A stretch of DNA of 64,000 nucleotides from Leptotrichia sp. OH3620_COT-345 (GCF_003932895.1 NZ_RQYW01000003.1:62001-126000), one strand, 5' to 3'. Counted from the stretch's first letter, positions 44,401-52,634 are shown. Program-made: numbers and translations. The notes: a model not told the origin generated them from the letters alone.

Positions 44401-44574
44401 AAAATCATAAATCCTCTCTTTTATTTCAGCAGTAGCTTTTTTCGTAAATGTCATTACAATAATATTTCTGTAATTTATTTTTTTTACAAGCCCTGCAATA
44501 TATTCAAGGGAAAGTCTGTACGTTTTTCCTGTTCCCGCACTGGCTTTCAGAATCGTTTTACTCATTCTGTCCAT
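41404..44574 (-). CDS. addA: AddA-type helicase-nuclease subunit (UvrD-helicase/RecB-nuclease fusion)
   Basis: A 1056-aa protein. The N-terminal UvrD/Rep-like SF1 helicase has Walker A ILKASAGTGKTYRLSLEY, motif Ia MTFTKKATAEIKERI, motif II MVDEFQDTS, motif III CVGDEKQSIYNWRGG and motif V/VI NLMSIHKSKGLEFDTVIYY and YVALTRAKKNLMLFF. The C-terminal nuclease domain shows RIIDRINID and FIYDYKTG, the RecB-family D...D-x-K signature. With AddB it resects double-strand DNA ends and loads RecA. ATG 44574 lies six bases after GAGGAGG within the addB end and overlaps addB by 17 bp. A few residues differ from Firmicutes AddA, as expected for the phylum. Confidence 0.88.
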   Translation of the reverse strand: MDRMSKTILKASAGTGKTYRLSLEYIAGLVKKINYRNIIVMTFTKKATAEIKERIYDFLYQIAFEKYNWENLENNLKEIYGFSKEDINKEELRNIYFEMIKNKDEVRIYTIDGFTNKIFKNTIAPFFGIYNYETLDEEEEEFYEDILIRMLNNDDYFQKMKFIFEEKRDSKNISTYIEFIKGVINIHEKFILAGDFKTETDKKSNDRFVGDIENIFNMIKSTAEIKNGNVKEFINGTFKEIYEKFEEINKKFFNNKTENIKEKKEILLENQEEFFKGKIWNGNKIKGKEVTAILEEIKECQEQFLKNFSEYIFINGILPLHNKITEIADIIYNIAEQMKFSSKRFTHTDISTYTYKFIFNKDLGFVKNEKMTEDFFELIGGNANIIMVDEFQDTSILQWKILKLLLNSVENIVCVGDEKQSIYNWRGGEKELFEKLDVFIEGKVENLDKSYRSYREIIENINKIFENYNNEWIYTPVKYRSDEEYQKGYFSYYLQERKIKYTKEEEKPEFAFEEIIRMIKDGKIKNLGRACIICRKNRHLNEIAQRLNEENIPYTMNSNSSILEHKAIFPLYKLIKFFIFDNFIYFLEFMRSDLIGCLNSHVKYFLENRYEIEKYIKEKSSEKFEDFVSKENKGKEGLSNYVHINEMTRNNRIFSEVLFKVKKLKGLSESLNSGYLKENFSKGLIEEFEAINFYSTNSDIKNIFKFFNILKKYDDLFEFINDIENKREKVKQLSSEDNDTLNLMSIHKSKGLEFDTVIYYKHETGRQLKDDNLSVYFDYDEKFEKVEKFLITLPKYDKVLINGEYSQIREKNRKKEKMESINNDYVALTRAKKNLMLFFEAVKTKEGFKDNLVKRLLEIYGENFKYFIGKISESEKTENKMIDNQENNLDGIMTYFSDNILKIPVTKYETDLDGEFRRKKGLAMHYYFEHVINNPEADMKIAKSVFLSRYGNMLGKKILTELLERMEKFIFKNKELYSKKYKIYTEFEIYDKENNKRIIDRINIDENEKRIFIYDYKTGFEPEKNEKYIEQLKEYKNILTEKTEGKYEIFTKILEV

Positions 44575-47332
44575 CCAGTTCCTCCTCTCTTCTGCATATA
44601 TCCTTATATTTCCGATAAAAATAACTGTCTTTCCTGTTTCCTAAATTACAATATTCTGTTTCATAATATTCCTTTACAGCCTGTCTTATATCTTTTTCTG
44701 TAAGTATTTCTTCAGGTTTCCTATTTTCATCAGTAGTTATTTCTCCATTCCATGTATTTACTATCCATTTTCTTATTTTGTTATTTTCTTTTTCTGGCAG
44801 CATTTCCGAATAGTAATCCAGCTGGTTAAAAGTTCTTTTTTCATTTTCATTACTGTCTTTTCCTGATTTATAATCCACAAGTATTTCTTTATTGTCGGTC
44901 TGTATATGTAAATCGACTACACCGTTTATATAGGCATTTCGGTATATCTCTTTTTCAGTTTTCATTTTTATTTTTTCTTCTGAGTAAATTTTAACATTTC
45001 CCTTTAGACTAAGCTCCTCTGCCAGTTCTTTTAAAAATTTTTTTGCAGATTTTATTATTTCCTGAAAAGATATTTTTTTATAAAAGGCCATATATTCTTT
45101 GGGCATTTTATATTCAAAAGAAGCCAATATATCATTCAAAGTATTTTCTATTTTCTTATCGTTTATGATAAAATTTCCATTTTCCAGTGCTTCTTTATTT
45201 TCCATAACTACTTTTTCATACAGCAAATGAATTATATTACCGAATACTAACGGATCTATTTTATCTTCTATTTTTTCAAGCTCATATTCATTTATCATCT
45301 TTTCAACATAAAATCCGTATTCAAAATCTCTCAGTTTTTCAAAATCATAAAATCCGAGACTTAAATTTTCCGACAACAGTTTTTCTTTGTTTTTTTCAAG
45401 TTTTGATTTTTGAAATTTTCCGATTTCCTTTTTTGACCAGAATCCATCTTCTTTTGTAAAGTACATTTTTATAAATTCCAATTCATCTTTTTCGGATATT
45501 TCATTTTTTGAAAGCTCTAAAAAATATTTTAGCCTTATTTCTTCCACAACTCCTGCCGAATCTTTATTTTCATCAATATTTTTTATATATGATAAATAAA
45601 TATTTTTCGCCGACAGAATATTCTGATAAAATTTAAAAATTTCTATTCGCTTTTCATCATCGCTTACAGGTAGTCCCATTTTCACCCTTTGAGTTTTTGA
45701 AAATAAATAATTATTTACATTTATCTCGGGAAAAGTGTCCTGTAAATTCAAAAACATAATACTTTCCTTTGAAGTTTCGGAAATTGAAGAAAAATTGTTT
45801 ATAGTAACTTTTCTTTCTTCCTCTTGTTCGTCTATTTTTTCCAAGTCCAAGCTTATCGCCTTTTTATCCAGATATTTCAGAAACAGTTTCAACAATCCCG
45901 CTGATACATTCTGCCCGAAAAATCCACTCCATAAATTATCAAAACTTAAATCTTCAAGAATCATCATTTCGGATAATGCTTCAAAATATTTATCCCTTGT
46001 TTTTACTTCTTTTTCCTTGCTTTCAATAAAAATTTCCTCTAAAAATTTATTATATTCAGTTAATGTTTTATATAAATATACACATTCCAGCTTTTCCAAA
46101 AACTTAACGAAACTTTCAGTTTCATTTTTACTATTACGATATTCACCTTTGTTTTCTCGGCTATCATTATCTAATTCTGAAAGTTTTTCTCTTGAAATAT
46201 ATTTATAATCACTTGCAATAAGTTCCTGAAGCAGCCTGTAACATTTCTCCAATTTGAATACATTTAAAAATTCCCTTAATTTAAAAGCATTATAAAATTC
46301 TTTCATTTTAAAAAGAAATATTTTTTCTCCGTTTTTTTTCGGAATAACTTTAACGCTTTCAAAAATATTATAAATTAAATTCAATATTTTATAAATTTTA
46401 GTTTTTTTCATTGTTATTTCAAAGTTATATGTTATTTTATTCTGATTTAAAAGGAAGTAGTCTTCTTCATTATCCATACTTTCATTCTGTGCATCATATA
46501 TTTTGCATAATATCTCTTTTTCCCTGTTGTTTTTTAAGTTGTTATGAAGTTTTTGCGTAACTCCGAGTAACTGTGCAAATTTATTTTCATATTCATAAAG
46601 TTCAATATTTACATCGTATTTTTTTTTAAATATTGCCATATCAGGTAAAGCAAATGTATCTTTTATTTGCAGTTTTACCCTGTCAAACTGATTTTTATCA
46701 AGTTGAAGAATATTTACAATTTCAACGCCTTTTTTTTCAATGATGTCAAAAAGCTCCTTTTCAAAAGGAGTAATTTTTACTTTATTTATAAAACATATTT
46801 TTTCATATTTTTTTATGAAATTTTCAGATATATTTTCAGTATTTCTTAACATATATGGTAGAATAAGCCCTTTTTCATCTGACTTTATCTTAATTTCATC
46901 ATTTATTTTCAATAAAGTTCCGAATATTTTTTCTTGCCATTTTTCTATCTGAATTTTTTCATAATCTATTTTGTATTCCTGTAACTCCGAAAAAAGTCCA
47001 TAAAAATTATAAGCAATATCTATTACATCATAGTAACTTTTTATTTTCAATTCTTTTTTTACCTTATCAGTTAATGAATTATAAAATAAAACTACTTGCT
47101 TTTCTTCTTTTAAAACTATTTTATCAGTCTGAAAAAGTTTTTCATAAAAATCATAAAGGTTCATCATTTTAAAATTATGAAAAATATTTTCTCCATTTTT
47201 TAAATATTCTCTTTTTATTTCAAAAAACGAAGATGAATTTTCAAATACATATAAAACATTTTTATTTTGATCAAATTTTTCAAATAATATTTTTTTTAAA
47301 TCTGATCCGAGTCCCAAATATTCTATATTCAT
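44558..47332 (-). CDS. addB: AddB-type PD-(D/E)XK nuclease subunit
   Basis: A 924-aa partner of AddA. The N-terminal two-thirds is a degenerate helicase-like region without a Walker A motif. The C-terminal part is a RecB-type nuclease with INGVVDLHIQTDNKEILVDYKSGKD split as INGVVDL and ILVDYKSG, the D and D-x-K ligands. Two cysteines near the end (YCNLGN and DICRREEE) may be remnants of, or partners in, the AddB iron-sulfur cluster, but the full four-cysteine set was not identified. An AAAGGAG site precedes ATG 47332, with an extended -10 promoter 35 bp upstream. It is the first gene of the addBA operon. Confidence 0.8.
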   Translation of the reverse strand: MNIEYLGLGSDLKKILFEKFDQNKNVLYVFENSSSFFEIKREYLKNGENIFHNFKMMNLYDFYEKLFQTDKIVLKEEKQVVLFYNSLTDKVKKELKIKSYYDVIDIAYNFYGLFSELQEYKIDYEKIQIEKWQEKIFGTLLKINDEIKIKSDEKGLILPYMLRNTENISENFIKKYEKICFINKVKITPFEKELFDIIEKKGVEIVNILQLDKNQFDRVKLQIKDTFALPDMAIFKKKYDVNIELYEYENKFAQLLGVTQKLHNNLKNNREKEILCKIYDAQNESMDNEEDYFLLNQNKITYNFEITMKKTKIYKILNLIYNIFESVKVIPKKNGEKIFLFKMKEFYNAFKLREFLNVFKLEKCYRLLQELIASDYKYISREKLSELDNDSRENKGEYRNSKNETESFVKFLEKLECVYLYKTLTEYNKFLEEIFIESKEKEVKTRDKYFEALSEMMILEDLSFDNLWSGFFGQNVSAGLLKLFLKYLDKKAISLDLEKIDEQEEERKVTINNFSSISETSKESIMFLNLQDTFPEINVNNYLFSKTQRVKMGLPVSDDEKRIEIFKFYQNILSAKNIYLSYIKNIDENKDSAGVVEEIRLKYFLELSKNEISEKDELEFIKMYFTKEDGFWSKKEIGKFQKSKLEKNKEKLLSENLSLGFYDFEKLRDFEYGFYVEKMINEYELEKIEDKIDPLVFGNIIHLLYEKVVMENKEALENGNFIINDKKIENTLNDILASFEYKMPKEYMAFYKKISFQEIIKSAKKFLKELAEELSLKGNVKIYSEEKIKMKTEKEIYRNAYINGVVDLHIQTDNKEILVDYKSGKDSNENEKRTFNQLDYYSEMLPEKENNKIRKWIVNTWNGEITTDENRKPEEILTEKDIRQAVKEYYETEYCNLGNRKDSYFYRKYKDICRREEELDGQNE

Positions 47333-47366
47333 CAGTTTTTCTCCTTTTATTTCTTTTCTGATGAAT

Positions 47367-47375
47367 ATTATACCA
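47367..47375 (-). promoter_or_regulatory. Extended -10 promoter of addBA
   Basis: On the minus strand TGGTATAAT, a perfect -10 box with TGn extension, 35 bp before the addB ATG. No good -35 box is present. Confidence 0.5.
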
Positions 47376-47464
47376 TAAAAACGAAATTTTATTTAAAGAA
47401 TAATATTATTATAATAAATTGTATAAATATTCAAATTTTTATGACTTTTCGTTATTTCATTTTT

Positions 47465-47695
47465 TTATTCAAAAAACGTACTAAAATGCATATACATATA
47501 ATACCATACAATATAGTGAATCATATCCATTTTAAAAAAAACGGAACATATATTTACAGTAAGAAGCAATCTTAAAATTATGAAAACCGAATATTCCGTA
47601 TCTCGAGGTATACCGTTTTTAAACTTAAAATACAGTAAACAAAAATACAATATTAATGTTATGTAAAATGATACCGTCGCCAATGTTTTTTTCAT
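47465..47695 (-). CDS. Small membrane protein of unknown function
   Basis: A 76-aa protein starting MKKTLATVSFYITLILYFCL, with two or three hydrophobic segments and no recognised family. ATG 47695 overlaps the TGA of the preceding small gene and follows an AGGGG site within it, so the pair is translated together. The frame is open 43 codons further upstream, but that part is the shadow of the neighbouring gene. It is the last gene of the four-gene cassette 48948-47465. Confidence 0.5.
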   Translation of the reverse strand: MKKTLATVSFYITLILYFCLLYFKFKNGIPRDTEYSVFIILRLLLTVNICSVFFKMDMIHYIVWYYMYMHFSTFFE

Positions 47696-47985
47696 AATAA
47701 ACCCCTTGTAATTGTAAAAACTAATAATGTAATAAAAGTTGAAATTATACCTCTGATCAGGCACTTCTTTAAACTCATTTTTCCGAACAGTCCGTATATC
47801 CCGAAAAATATAATATAAAGCCAAAACATAGTTTTCATTTTATCCAAATAATTCTTAAAAGTTAAAAATTTAAAAAGTGTGTCCACAAATATTGCAAAAT
47901 ATACCATATACAAAAGACCGCCGTATTCCTCTATTATTATTTTTTTTATTTTATTCATTAAAACTGTCTTTTCTTTACATCCCAT
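47692..47985 (-). CDS. Small membrane protein of unknown function
   Basis: A 97-aa protein with three hydrophobic segments (LLYMVYFAIFVDTLF, MFWLYIIFFGIYGLFG and IISTFITLLVFTI). No family is recognised. Its ATG overlaps the end of the 278-aa gene by 11 bp; a later ATG at Met10 is also possible. The position after a candidate effector and the membrane topology would fit an immunity or holin-like protein, but this is only a suggestion from context. Confidence 0.55.
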   Translation of the reverse strand: MGCKEKTVLMNKIKKIIIEEYGGLLYMVYFAIFVDTLFKFLTFKNYLDKMKTMFWLYIIFFGIYGLFGKMSLKKCLIRGIISTFITLLVFTITRGLL

Positions 47986-48811
47986 TATAAGGCCCCCAAT
48001 CCGGAGTTTTTTTTCTGTTATTGTACCAATTCGGATTTCCTGCAGAATATGTTACTTTTTCATCCTTTTCATCAGTATAATTTCCTCCATTAGTGTATCT
48101 GTACAGTAATTTCTGTGCTTTTATTATTTTTTCAGTCTCTTTCTCTTTTCCCGAAGCTTTTATTGCTTTTTTTAAAAAATCCTGCTGCTCCTTAGGCCAG
48201 TTTTCATAAGATTTAGTAAATAATAATTTTTCAGTTTTAGAATAATTATCAAAATTATCTTCATTATATATTTTCTTTGCTCCTTCATAAAAAGCATAGG
48301 CTATATATTTTTTTTGATACCATCGGGCCGTTTTTGCAGCTTCTATCCCTCTTTCTTTTTCCTTACCTAAAGCTAAAATTAAGGCTGCTCTGCCATTTGA
48401 CCCGATATTTCTAAATTCTTTAAGCTTACTTACCTCATCTATAGCAAATATCGTCCCGGCTACAAGAGGAGAAATTTTAATTGCAACGGCTTTTGATACT
48501 CCTTTTTTCAATAAATAATTTAACACTATTGCTGTTATTGCACTTGAAGTCGCTCCTTTTCCAATATTGTTTTTTATAAATCCCTTAAGAGAATTATCAT
48601 TATCCAACATCATTGTCGCTTCAATTGAATCTCTATAGTTAGTACCTGTCCAGTCATAGTCTTTGCCTACTTTTTCAACAATTTCATTATCAGAAAGCCC
48701 TTTATATAACCCATCCTTTATTTCATATATAGTATCAACTTTGGAATAATCGCGAAATTTATTATTTGAACCGTAAAATTTATCATTAATCTCTATATTC
48801 GGATTACTCAT
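47975..48811 (-). CDS. 278-aa protein of unknown function, possible frameshift product
   Basis: An unrecognised 278-aa protein. The N-terminal half contains YDWTGTNYRDSIEATMMLDN and a hydrophobic stretch (AITAIVLNYLL, then AVAIKISPLVAGTIFAIDEV), which could insert into a membrane. The C-terminal half is basic, helical and Tyr/Trp-rich, ending NPNWYNNRKKTPDWGPYNGM. ATG 48811 overlaps the TGA of a 45-aa frame and has no good ribosome-binding site. The same frame stays open upstream (KDNTPNTL before the ATG) to a run of seven A, where a -1 slip from the 45-aa frame would join the two. A secreted-effector or polymorphic-toxin remnant is possible, not shown. Confidence 0.55.
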   Translation of the reverse strand: MSNPNIEINDKFYGSNNKFRDYSKVDTIYEIKDGLYKGLSDNEIVEKVGKDYDWTGTNYRDSIEATMMLDNDNSLKGFIKNNIGKGATSSAITAIVLNYLLKKGVSKAVAIKISPLVAGTIFAIDEVSKLKEFRNIGSNGRAALILALGKEKERGIEAAKTARWYQKKYIAYAFYEGAKKIYNEDNFDNYSKTEKLLFTKSYENWPKEQQDFLKKAIKASGKEKETEKIIKAQKLLYRYTNGGNYTDEKDEKVTYSAGNPNWYNNRKKTPDWGPYNGM

Positions 48812-48948
48812 CAGTGTATTTGGAGTATTGTCCTTACTTTTTTTATTTTGCTTTCTCTTTTAGTTCCGTTTATTTCTACTTTATTTTTTTTAGTGTATAA
48901 AATTTCAAGTTTTTCAAAAGCTTTACTTTTTTCTTTTATTTCAGTCAT
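48811..48948 (-). CDS. Short 45-aa ORF, likely 5' part of the 278-aa gene
   Basis: ATG 48948 has a strong AAGGAG seven bases upstream and encodes a Lys/Glu-rich peptide (MTEIKEKSKAFEKLEILYTK, then KNKVEINGTKRESKIKKVRT, ILQIH). Its TGA overlaps the next ATG. Codons 35-37 contain the heptamer A-AAA-AAA in the zero frame. A -1 shift there would read SKDNTPNTLMSNPN and continue into the 278-aa frame, giving about 324 aa. It may instead be an independent short peptide or a gene broken by one lost A. Confidence 0.5.
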   Translation of the reverse strand: MTEIKEKSKAFEKLEILYTKKNKVEINGTKRESKIKKVRTILQIH

Positions 48949-49304
48949 AATCATTCTCCTTTTTTATTATTTTTTATTAATGACCACTCGCTATTTGATA
49001 TAAATTTTATGACAATCTATTTTATATGAATATTTTACAATATATAATTAAAATTTGTCAAATTTCTTTCATAATATAGTCAAAATAAATATTCATAGAC
49101 CTTTAAAACCAAAAAAGAATAAAAAAATATTATAAAATAAAAAAACAGACAGTTAAAGCTGAAAGATTTCTTTATTTTCTTTATTTCTGCCTGTAAATAA
49201 TTTATTTTTTATTCAATAAAATTACTATTTTAAAATTAAACTGAAAATATTATATAATATATTTTAGTGAATAAAAATCCTATCAAAATATAAAAAAAAC
49301 ATTC
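48949..49304. other. Intergenic gap between the 45-aa ORF and thiZ
   Basis: This 356-bp stretch holds the promoter of the small-protein cassette (49032-49061) and an imperfect hairpin (49144-49194, CAGACAG with CTGCCTG, one mismatch, long loop) that may terminate the thi operon. No gene is visible. Confidence 0.45.
49032..49061 (-). promoter_or_regulatory. Promoter of the 45-aa/278-aa cassette
   Basis: On the minus strand: TTGACA, an 18-bp spacer and TAAAAT, leaving a leader of about 77 nt before ATG 48948. Confidence 0.5.
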
Positions 49305-50081
49305 TTATTTCAAATAACTTAATATTTTCCTTTTATAATTTAAAAATTTCTCTGATAATTGTATTTCTTCATTATTTCCTTCTCTGTCCATTTCAATTCC
49401 GATTTCAGCCGTTATTTCCCCCGGACTTCCCGACAGTATATAAATTCTGTCTGAAAGCAGTATCGCCTCATCTATATCGTGAGTTATAAACAATGTGGAC
49501 ATTTTTATTTCTTTCATTATATCAAGATACCACATATGCATTTTATGTTTTGTTATAGCATCCAACGCACTGAAAGGTTCATCAAGAAGTGCCACTTCAT
49601 TAGAAAACATATATGTCCTGAGAAGGGCTGCCCTCTGTTTCATTCCTCCTGAAAGCTGACCCGGATATTTTTTTTCAGTTCCTTCGAGTCCAAACTGTGT
49701 AAAATAATCCCTCGCCTTTTCCCTTGCCGTTTTTTTACTTTCACCTTTTATTACAAGGGGAAGTGACACATTATCAATAACTGTTTTGAAAGGCAGTAAT
49801 AAATCTTTCTGAAGCATATAACTTATATTCCCTGATTTTCCCGTTATATCTTTATCGTTCATTTCCACTGTTCCTTTATTTGGAAGCAGCAGTCCTGCAA
49901 TAACATTGAATAAAGTTGTTTTCCCTACTCCGCTTAATCCTAAAATACATACAAGTTCATTTTCATAAAGCCTGACAGAAATATTTTCAATGACTTTTTT
50001 ATCTTCGAATTGTACGGAAACATTTTTTGTTTCCAGTTTTATACAGGATTTTTCCTTTTTATTTTTAATTAATATACTCAT
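49305..50081 (-). CDS. thiZ: Thiamine-precursor ABC transporter ATP-binding protein (ThiZ-like)
   Basis: A 258-aa ATPase of the TauB/SsuB/ThiZ group. Walker A GLSGVGKTT, Q-loop YMLQKDLLLPFKTVIDNV, signature LSGGMKQRAALLRTY, Walker B VALLDEPFSALD and the H-loop LFITHDIDEAILLSDR are present. The group also serves nitrate, sulfonate and taurine, but the TPP riboswitch and the ThiY-like binding protein place it in thiamine-precursor uptake. The gene lies 33 bp after thiY and is the last of the operon. Confidence 0.88.
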   Translation of the reverse strand: MSILIKNKKEKSCIKLETKNVSVQFEDKKVIENISVRLYENELVCILGLSGVGKTTLFNVIAGLLLPNKGTVEMNDKDITGKSGNISYMLQKDLLLPFKTVIDNVSLPLVIKGESKKTAREKARDYFTQFGLEGTEKKYPGQLSGGMKQRAALLRTYMFSNEVALLDEPFSALDAITKHKMHMWYLDIMKEIKMSTLFITHDIDEAILLSDRIYILSGSPGEITAEIGIEMDREGNNEEIQLSEKFLNYKRKILSYLK

Positions 50082-50114
50082 CTATACTGCCTTTCATTTT
50101 ATATTTCACATTTT

Positions 50115-51149
50115 TTATTTTAAGTATTCGTTCGAAAATCCGTATCCTTTAGGAATTTCTTTTTTTACAAGTTGATTTTTAAACAACCACTCATAAAACA
50201 TATCCCAACGTGTCGGATTTATAATTCCCCACTCGGATACTTCAGCTTTATACTGAGTTGCCAACCACTTCTGACTTGCTATTGCAAGTTCAGGTTTCAG
50301 TTCGGGAGCATTTTTTACTAATATTTTAGCTGCTTCTTCAGGATTTACAATTGCATATTCATATCCTTTTTTTATTGCCTTTAAAACTTTTTTTGCTTCT
50401 TCAGGATTCTTTTTCAAATATTCATTATTTGCAATAATAACAGGACTGTAATAATCAAGCTCCTTACCGTAGTCGGAAAATTTCAGAAAATTCGTTTTAA
50501 GTCCTGCAAGTTCTGTCGCTATACCGTCCCATGCATAATATACCCATACAGCGTCAATATCTGTTTTCAATGCAGTGATAACATCCGTAACCGTATTCGG
50601 TATCATTTTTATTTTTTCATAATTTCCTCCATCATCAGTTACTACTTTTTTAATTATTGCCTTTTCTATTTCATCATCCCAAGTGGCATATTTATGATTT
50701 TCCATTTTTTTAGGACTGTCTATACCTTTATCTTTTAATGATATTATACCTGAAGTATTATGCTGTATTATAACTGCCACTGCAGTTACAGGAACAGGTG
50801 CGTCCGTAGCGAAAGATTTCGCCAGTGTATCCTGAAAACTTATCCCGAACTGAGCTCCTCCGGCTCCTATAAGTGCTGTCGTACTCCCTTCAGGCGGTTG
50901 CACTATTTCAACATTTTCAAGACCTTCTTCTTTAAAATATCCAAGTTCCTTTGCTACAAATAACCCTGTATGATTTGTATTTGGGGTCCAGTCAAGAACT
51001 ATACTTATTTTCGGGGAAGGTGTTTCCGTTGTTATTTTTTCAGTTCCTTCCGCTTTTTTTTCTCCACTTTCTTTATTTCCGGAATTTCCACATGCCACAA
51101 TAAGAATAAGTAAAGAACTTAAAAACAAAGTTTTTAGAAATTTTTTCAT
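50115..51149 (-). CDS. thiY: Thiamine pyrimidine-precursor binding lipoprotein (ThiY/NMT1 family)
   Basis: A 344-aa lipoprotein with lipobox ILIVAC in the signal peptide. The mature part belongs to the NMT1/THI5-like family: VLDWTPNTNHTGLFVAKELGYF, VEIVQPPEGSTTALIGAGGA (in pieces), and QFGISFQDTLA. Bacillus ThiY binds N-formyl-4-amino-5-aminomethyl-2-methylpyrimidine, a breakdown product of thiamine, for salvage. It sits in the periplasm, anchored to a membrane. A 279-bp gap separates it from the permease gene, unusually wide for this operon. Confidence 0.9.
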   Translation of the reverse strand: MKKFLKTLFLSSLLILIVACGNSGNKESGEKKAEGTEKITTETPSPKISIVLDWTPNTNHTGLFVAKELGYFKEEGLENVEIVQPPEGSTTALIGAGGAQFGISFQDTLAKSFATDAPVPVTAVAVIIQHNTSGIISLKDKGIDSPKKMENHKYATWDDEIEKAIIKKVVTDDGGNYEKIKMIPNTVTDVITALKTDIDAVWVYYAWDGIATELAGLKTNFLKFSDYGKELDYYSPVIIANNEYLKKNPEEAKKVLKAIKKGYEYAIVNPEEAAKILVKNAPELKPELAIASQKWLATQYKAEVSEWGIINPTRWDMFYEWLFKNQLVKKEIPKGYGFSNEYLK

Positions 51150-51428
51150 TTTTGTTCATCTCCTTTATATAATTAAAAGTAATTTTATTAAATAGTTTAA
51201 TATTTTCAATAAATAAAACATATTTTTATTTTTGCTTTGATTTAATTTAAAAATAATTTTTCAGTTATAATACAGCATGTATTTTTTAAAATTATCGGTT
51301 ATTGTTTTTATTAATTTCATAAAAACAGTATTGTATATAAAATTTATGATTTTGAACTGTTTTTCCAAATTTAATGAAACAAACTTCGCTTTCAATTAAA
51401 AACTATATACTAATTTATAATCAAAAAA

Positions 51429-52199
51429 CTATTTTTCCCACGGCATAATTTTTTTCTGTATTTTTCTCACAAGATACATTAAAAATAAGCTTATTGCAGA
51501 TATGAAAAATATTACTGCAAACATTTTATCAAAAGAATAAGACTTTCTTACTCTTGTCATATACACTCCCAGTCCGTCAAATCCTCCAAGCCACTCAGCA
51601 ACCACTGCTCCTATGACAGAATAAGATACTGAAACTCTGAGTCCTGCAAAAAAGTATCCTATAGAACTCGGTAACTTTATATGGATAAAATTTTGAAACG
51701 ATGTTGCTCCCATTGTTTTAAGAAGATTTAAAGCATCTCTGTCAGCAGACTTGAATCCGTCAAGCAATCCGACAGTTATAGGAAAAAAAGATGTAATAAT
51801 TATTAATGTTATCTTAGGCAACATTCCATAACCGAGCCATAAAACAAGAAGAGGGGCTATCGCGACCGTAGGAATTGTCTGGGTTATAATAAGAACAGGA
51901 TAAATTGCTTTATATGCAAAGTTAAATCTGTCCATCATAATTGCCGTAACAAAACCCAGAAGAATACCCAGACCTAATCCGAGAAAAGCTTCAGAAAGTG
52001 TAAAAACTGTATGATGCATAAGAAGCTTAAAATCTGAAATAAATGCCTTTACTACATCCAAAGGTGAGGGAAGCATAAATTTCGGAACAATTCCGGTCAT
52101 TGAAAGTATTTGCCATAAAATAAGCATAAAAGCTATTACTACAAAGGGAGCTGTCTTATCGACAGTTTTATTCAGAATGTTTCGAGATTTTCTCCTCAA
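51429..52199 (-). CDS. thiX: Thiamine-precursor ABC transporter permease (ThiX-like)
   Basis: A 256-aa permease of the binding-protein-dependent (SsuC/TauC/ThiX) family with five or six membrane segments. It shows FMLPSPLDVVKAF, ILLGFVTAIMMDRF, the PKITLIIITSFFPITVGLLDGFKS region and the EAA-type loop DALNLLKTMGATSFQNFIHIKLPSS in pieces. The 5' end overlaps the YkoF-like gene by 32 bp. The start is uncertain: TTG 52199 is on top of the GAGGAG site, and the next standard start would remove part of the first helix, so a rare start codon (ATT or CTG) a few codons later is possible. Confidence 0.88.
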   Translation of the reverse strand: MRRKSRNILNKTVDKTAPFVVIAFMLILWQILSMTGIVPKFMLPSPLDVVKAFISDFKLLMHHTVFTLSEAFLGLGLGILLGFVTAIMMDRFNFAYKAIYPVLIITQTIPTVAIAPLLVLWLGYGMLPKITLIIITSFFPITVGLLDGFKSADRDALNLLKTMGATSFQNFIHIKLPSSIGYFFAGLRVSVSYSVIGAVVAEWLGGFDGLGVYMTRVRKSYSFDKMFAVIFFISAISLFLMYLVRKIQKKIMPWEK

Positions 52200-52476
52200 T
52201 AGTCAATACATCTCCTTTCGGTCTATAAATTACTTTTATATGAGACATAACTCCCGGAGCCCCTGCTTTTACAGCTATAATCTGACACTGTTTCACTATT
52301 TCCATTAATTCTTCATATCGCCCTTCTACTGTAGTTTCAAAAGGGCCTACAAGAGTTTTCAGATTTTTACTTTTAATAAAGGCTATAACTTCATCTATAA
52401 TTCTTATTGCCTCATCCCTTTCATACACACTTGGTGTCACTTGTATTGCAATACTTGCATTTATTTCATTTGACAT
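52168..52476 (-). CDS. Thiamine-binding protein, YkoF/MTH1187 (DUF77) family
   Basis: A 102-aa ferredoxin-like protein of the thiamine-binding MTH1187/YkoF group: INASIAIQVTPSVYERDEAI, then LVGPFETTVEGRYEELMEIV and the C-terminal APGVMSHIKVIYRP. YkoF-type proteins bind thiamine or hydroxymethylpyrimidine in the cytosol. It is the first gene after the TPP riboswitch. Its ribosome-binding site AAAGGAGG is one arm of an 8-bp hairpin (52485-52511), so translation can be controlled by the leader. It overlaps the permease gene. Confidence 0.88.
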   Translation of the reverse strand: MSNEINASIAIQVTPSVYERDEAIRIIDEVIAFIKSKNLKTLVGPFETTVEGRYEELMEIVKQCQIIAVKAGAPGVMSHIKVIYRPKGDVLTIEEKISKHSE

Positions 52477-52484
52477 TAAAAAAT

Positions 52485-52511
52485 CCTCCTTTAAGTTTTG
52501 ACAAAAGGAGG
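52485..52511 (-). promoter_or_regulatory. Shine-Dalgarno-sequestering hairpin of the thi operon
   Basis: CCTCCTTT and AAAGGAGG form a perfect 8-bp stem around an 11-nt loop. The 3' arm is the ribosome-binding site of the first gene, eight bases before its ATG. ATTTTTT follows, so the hairpin could also act as a terminator. It is the likely expression platform of the TPP riboswitch upstream. Confidence 0.75.
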
Positions 52512-52634
52512 TATTTTAATATTTATTTTTACAATTATATTTACATATTATTTATCCGGAGTTTTTCCTGATATTCTTTATGGACAATATTATTATTTTT
52601 TCCTATTTTCTTGTAAAAATTTAATTATTAAATA

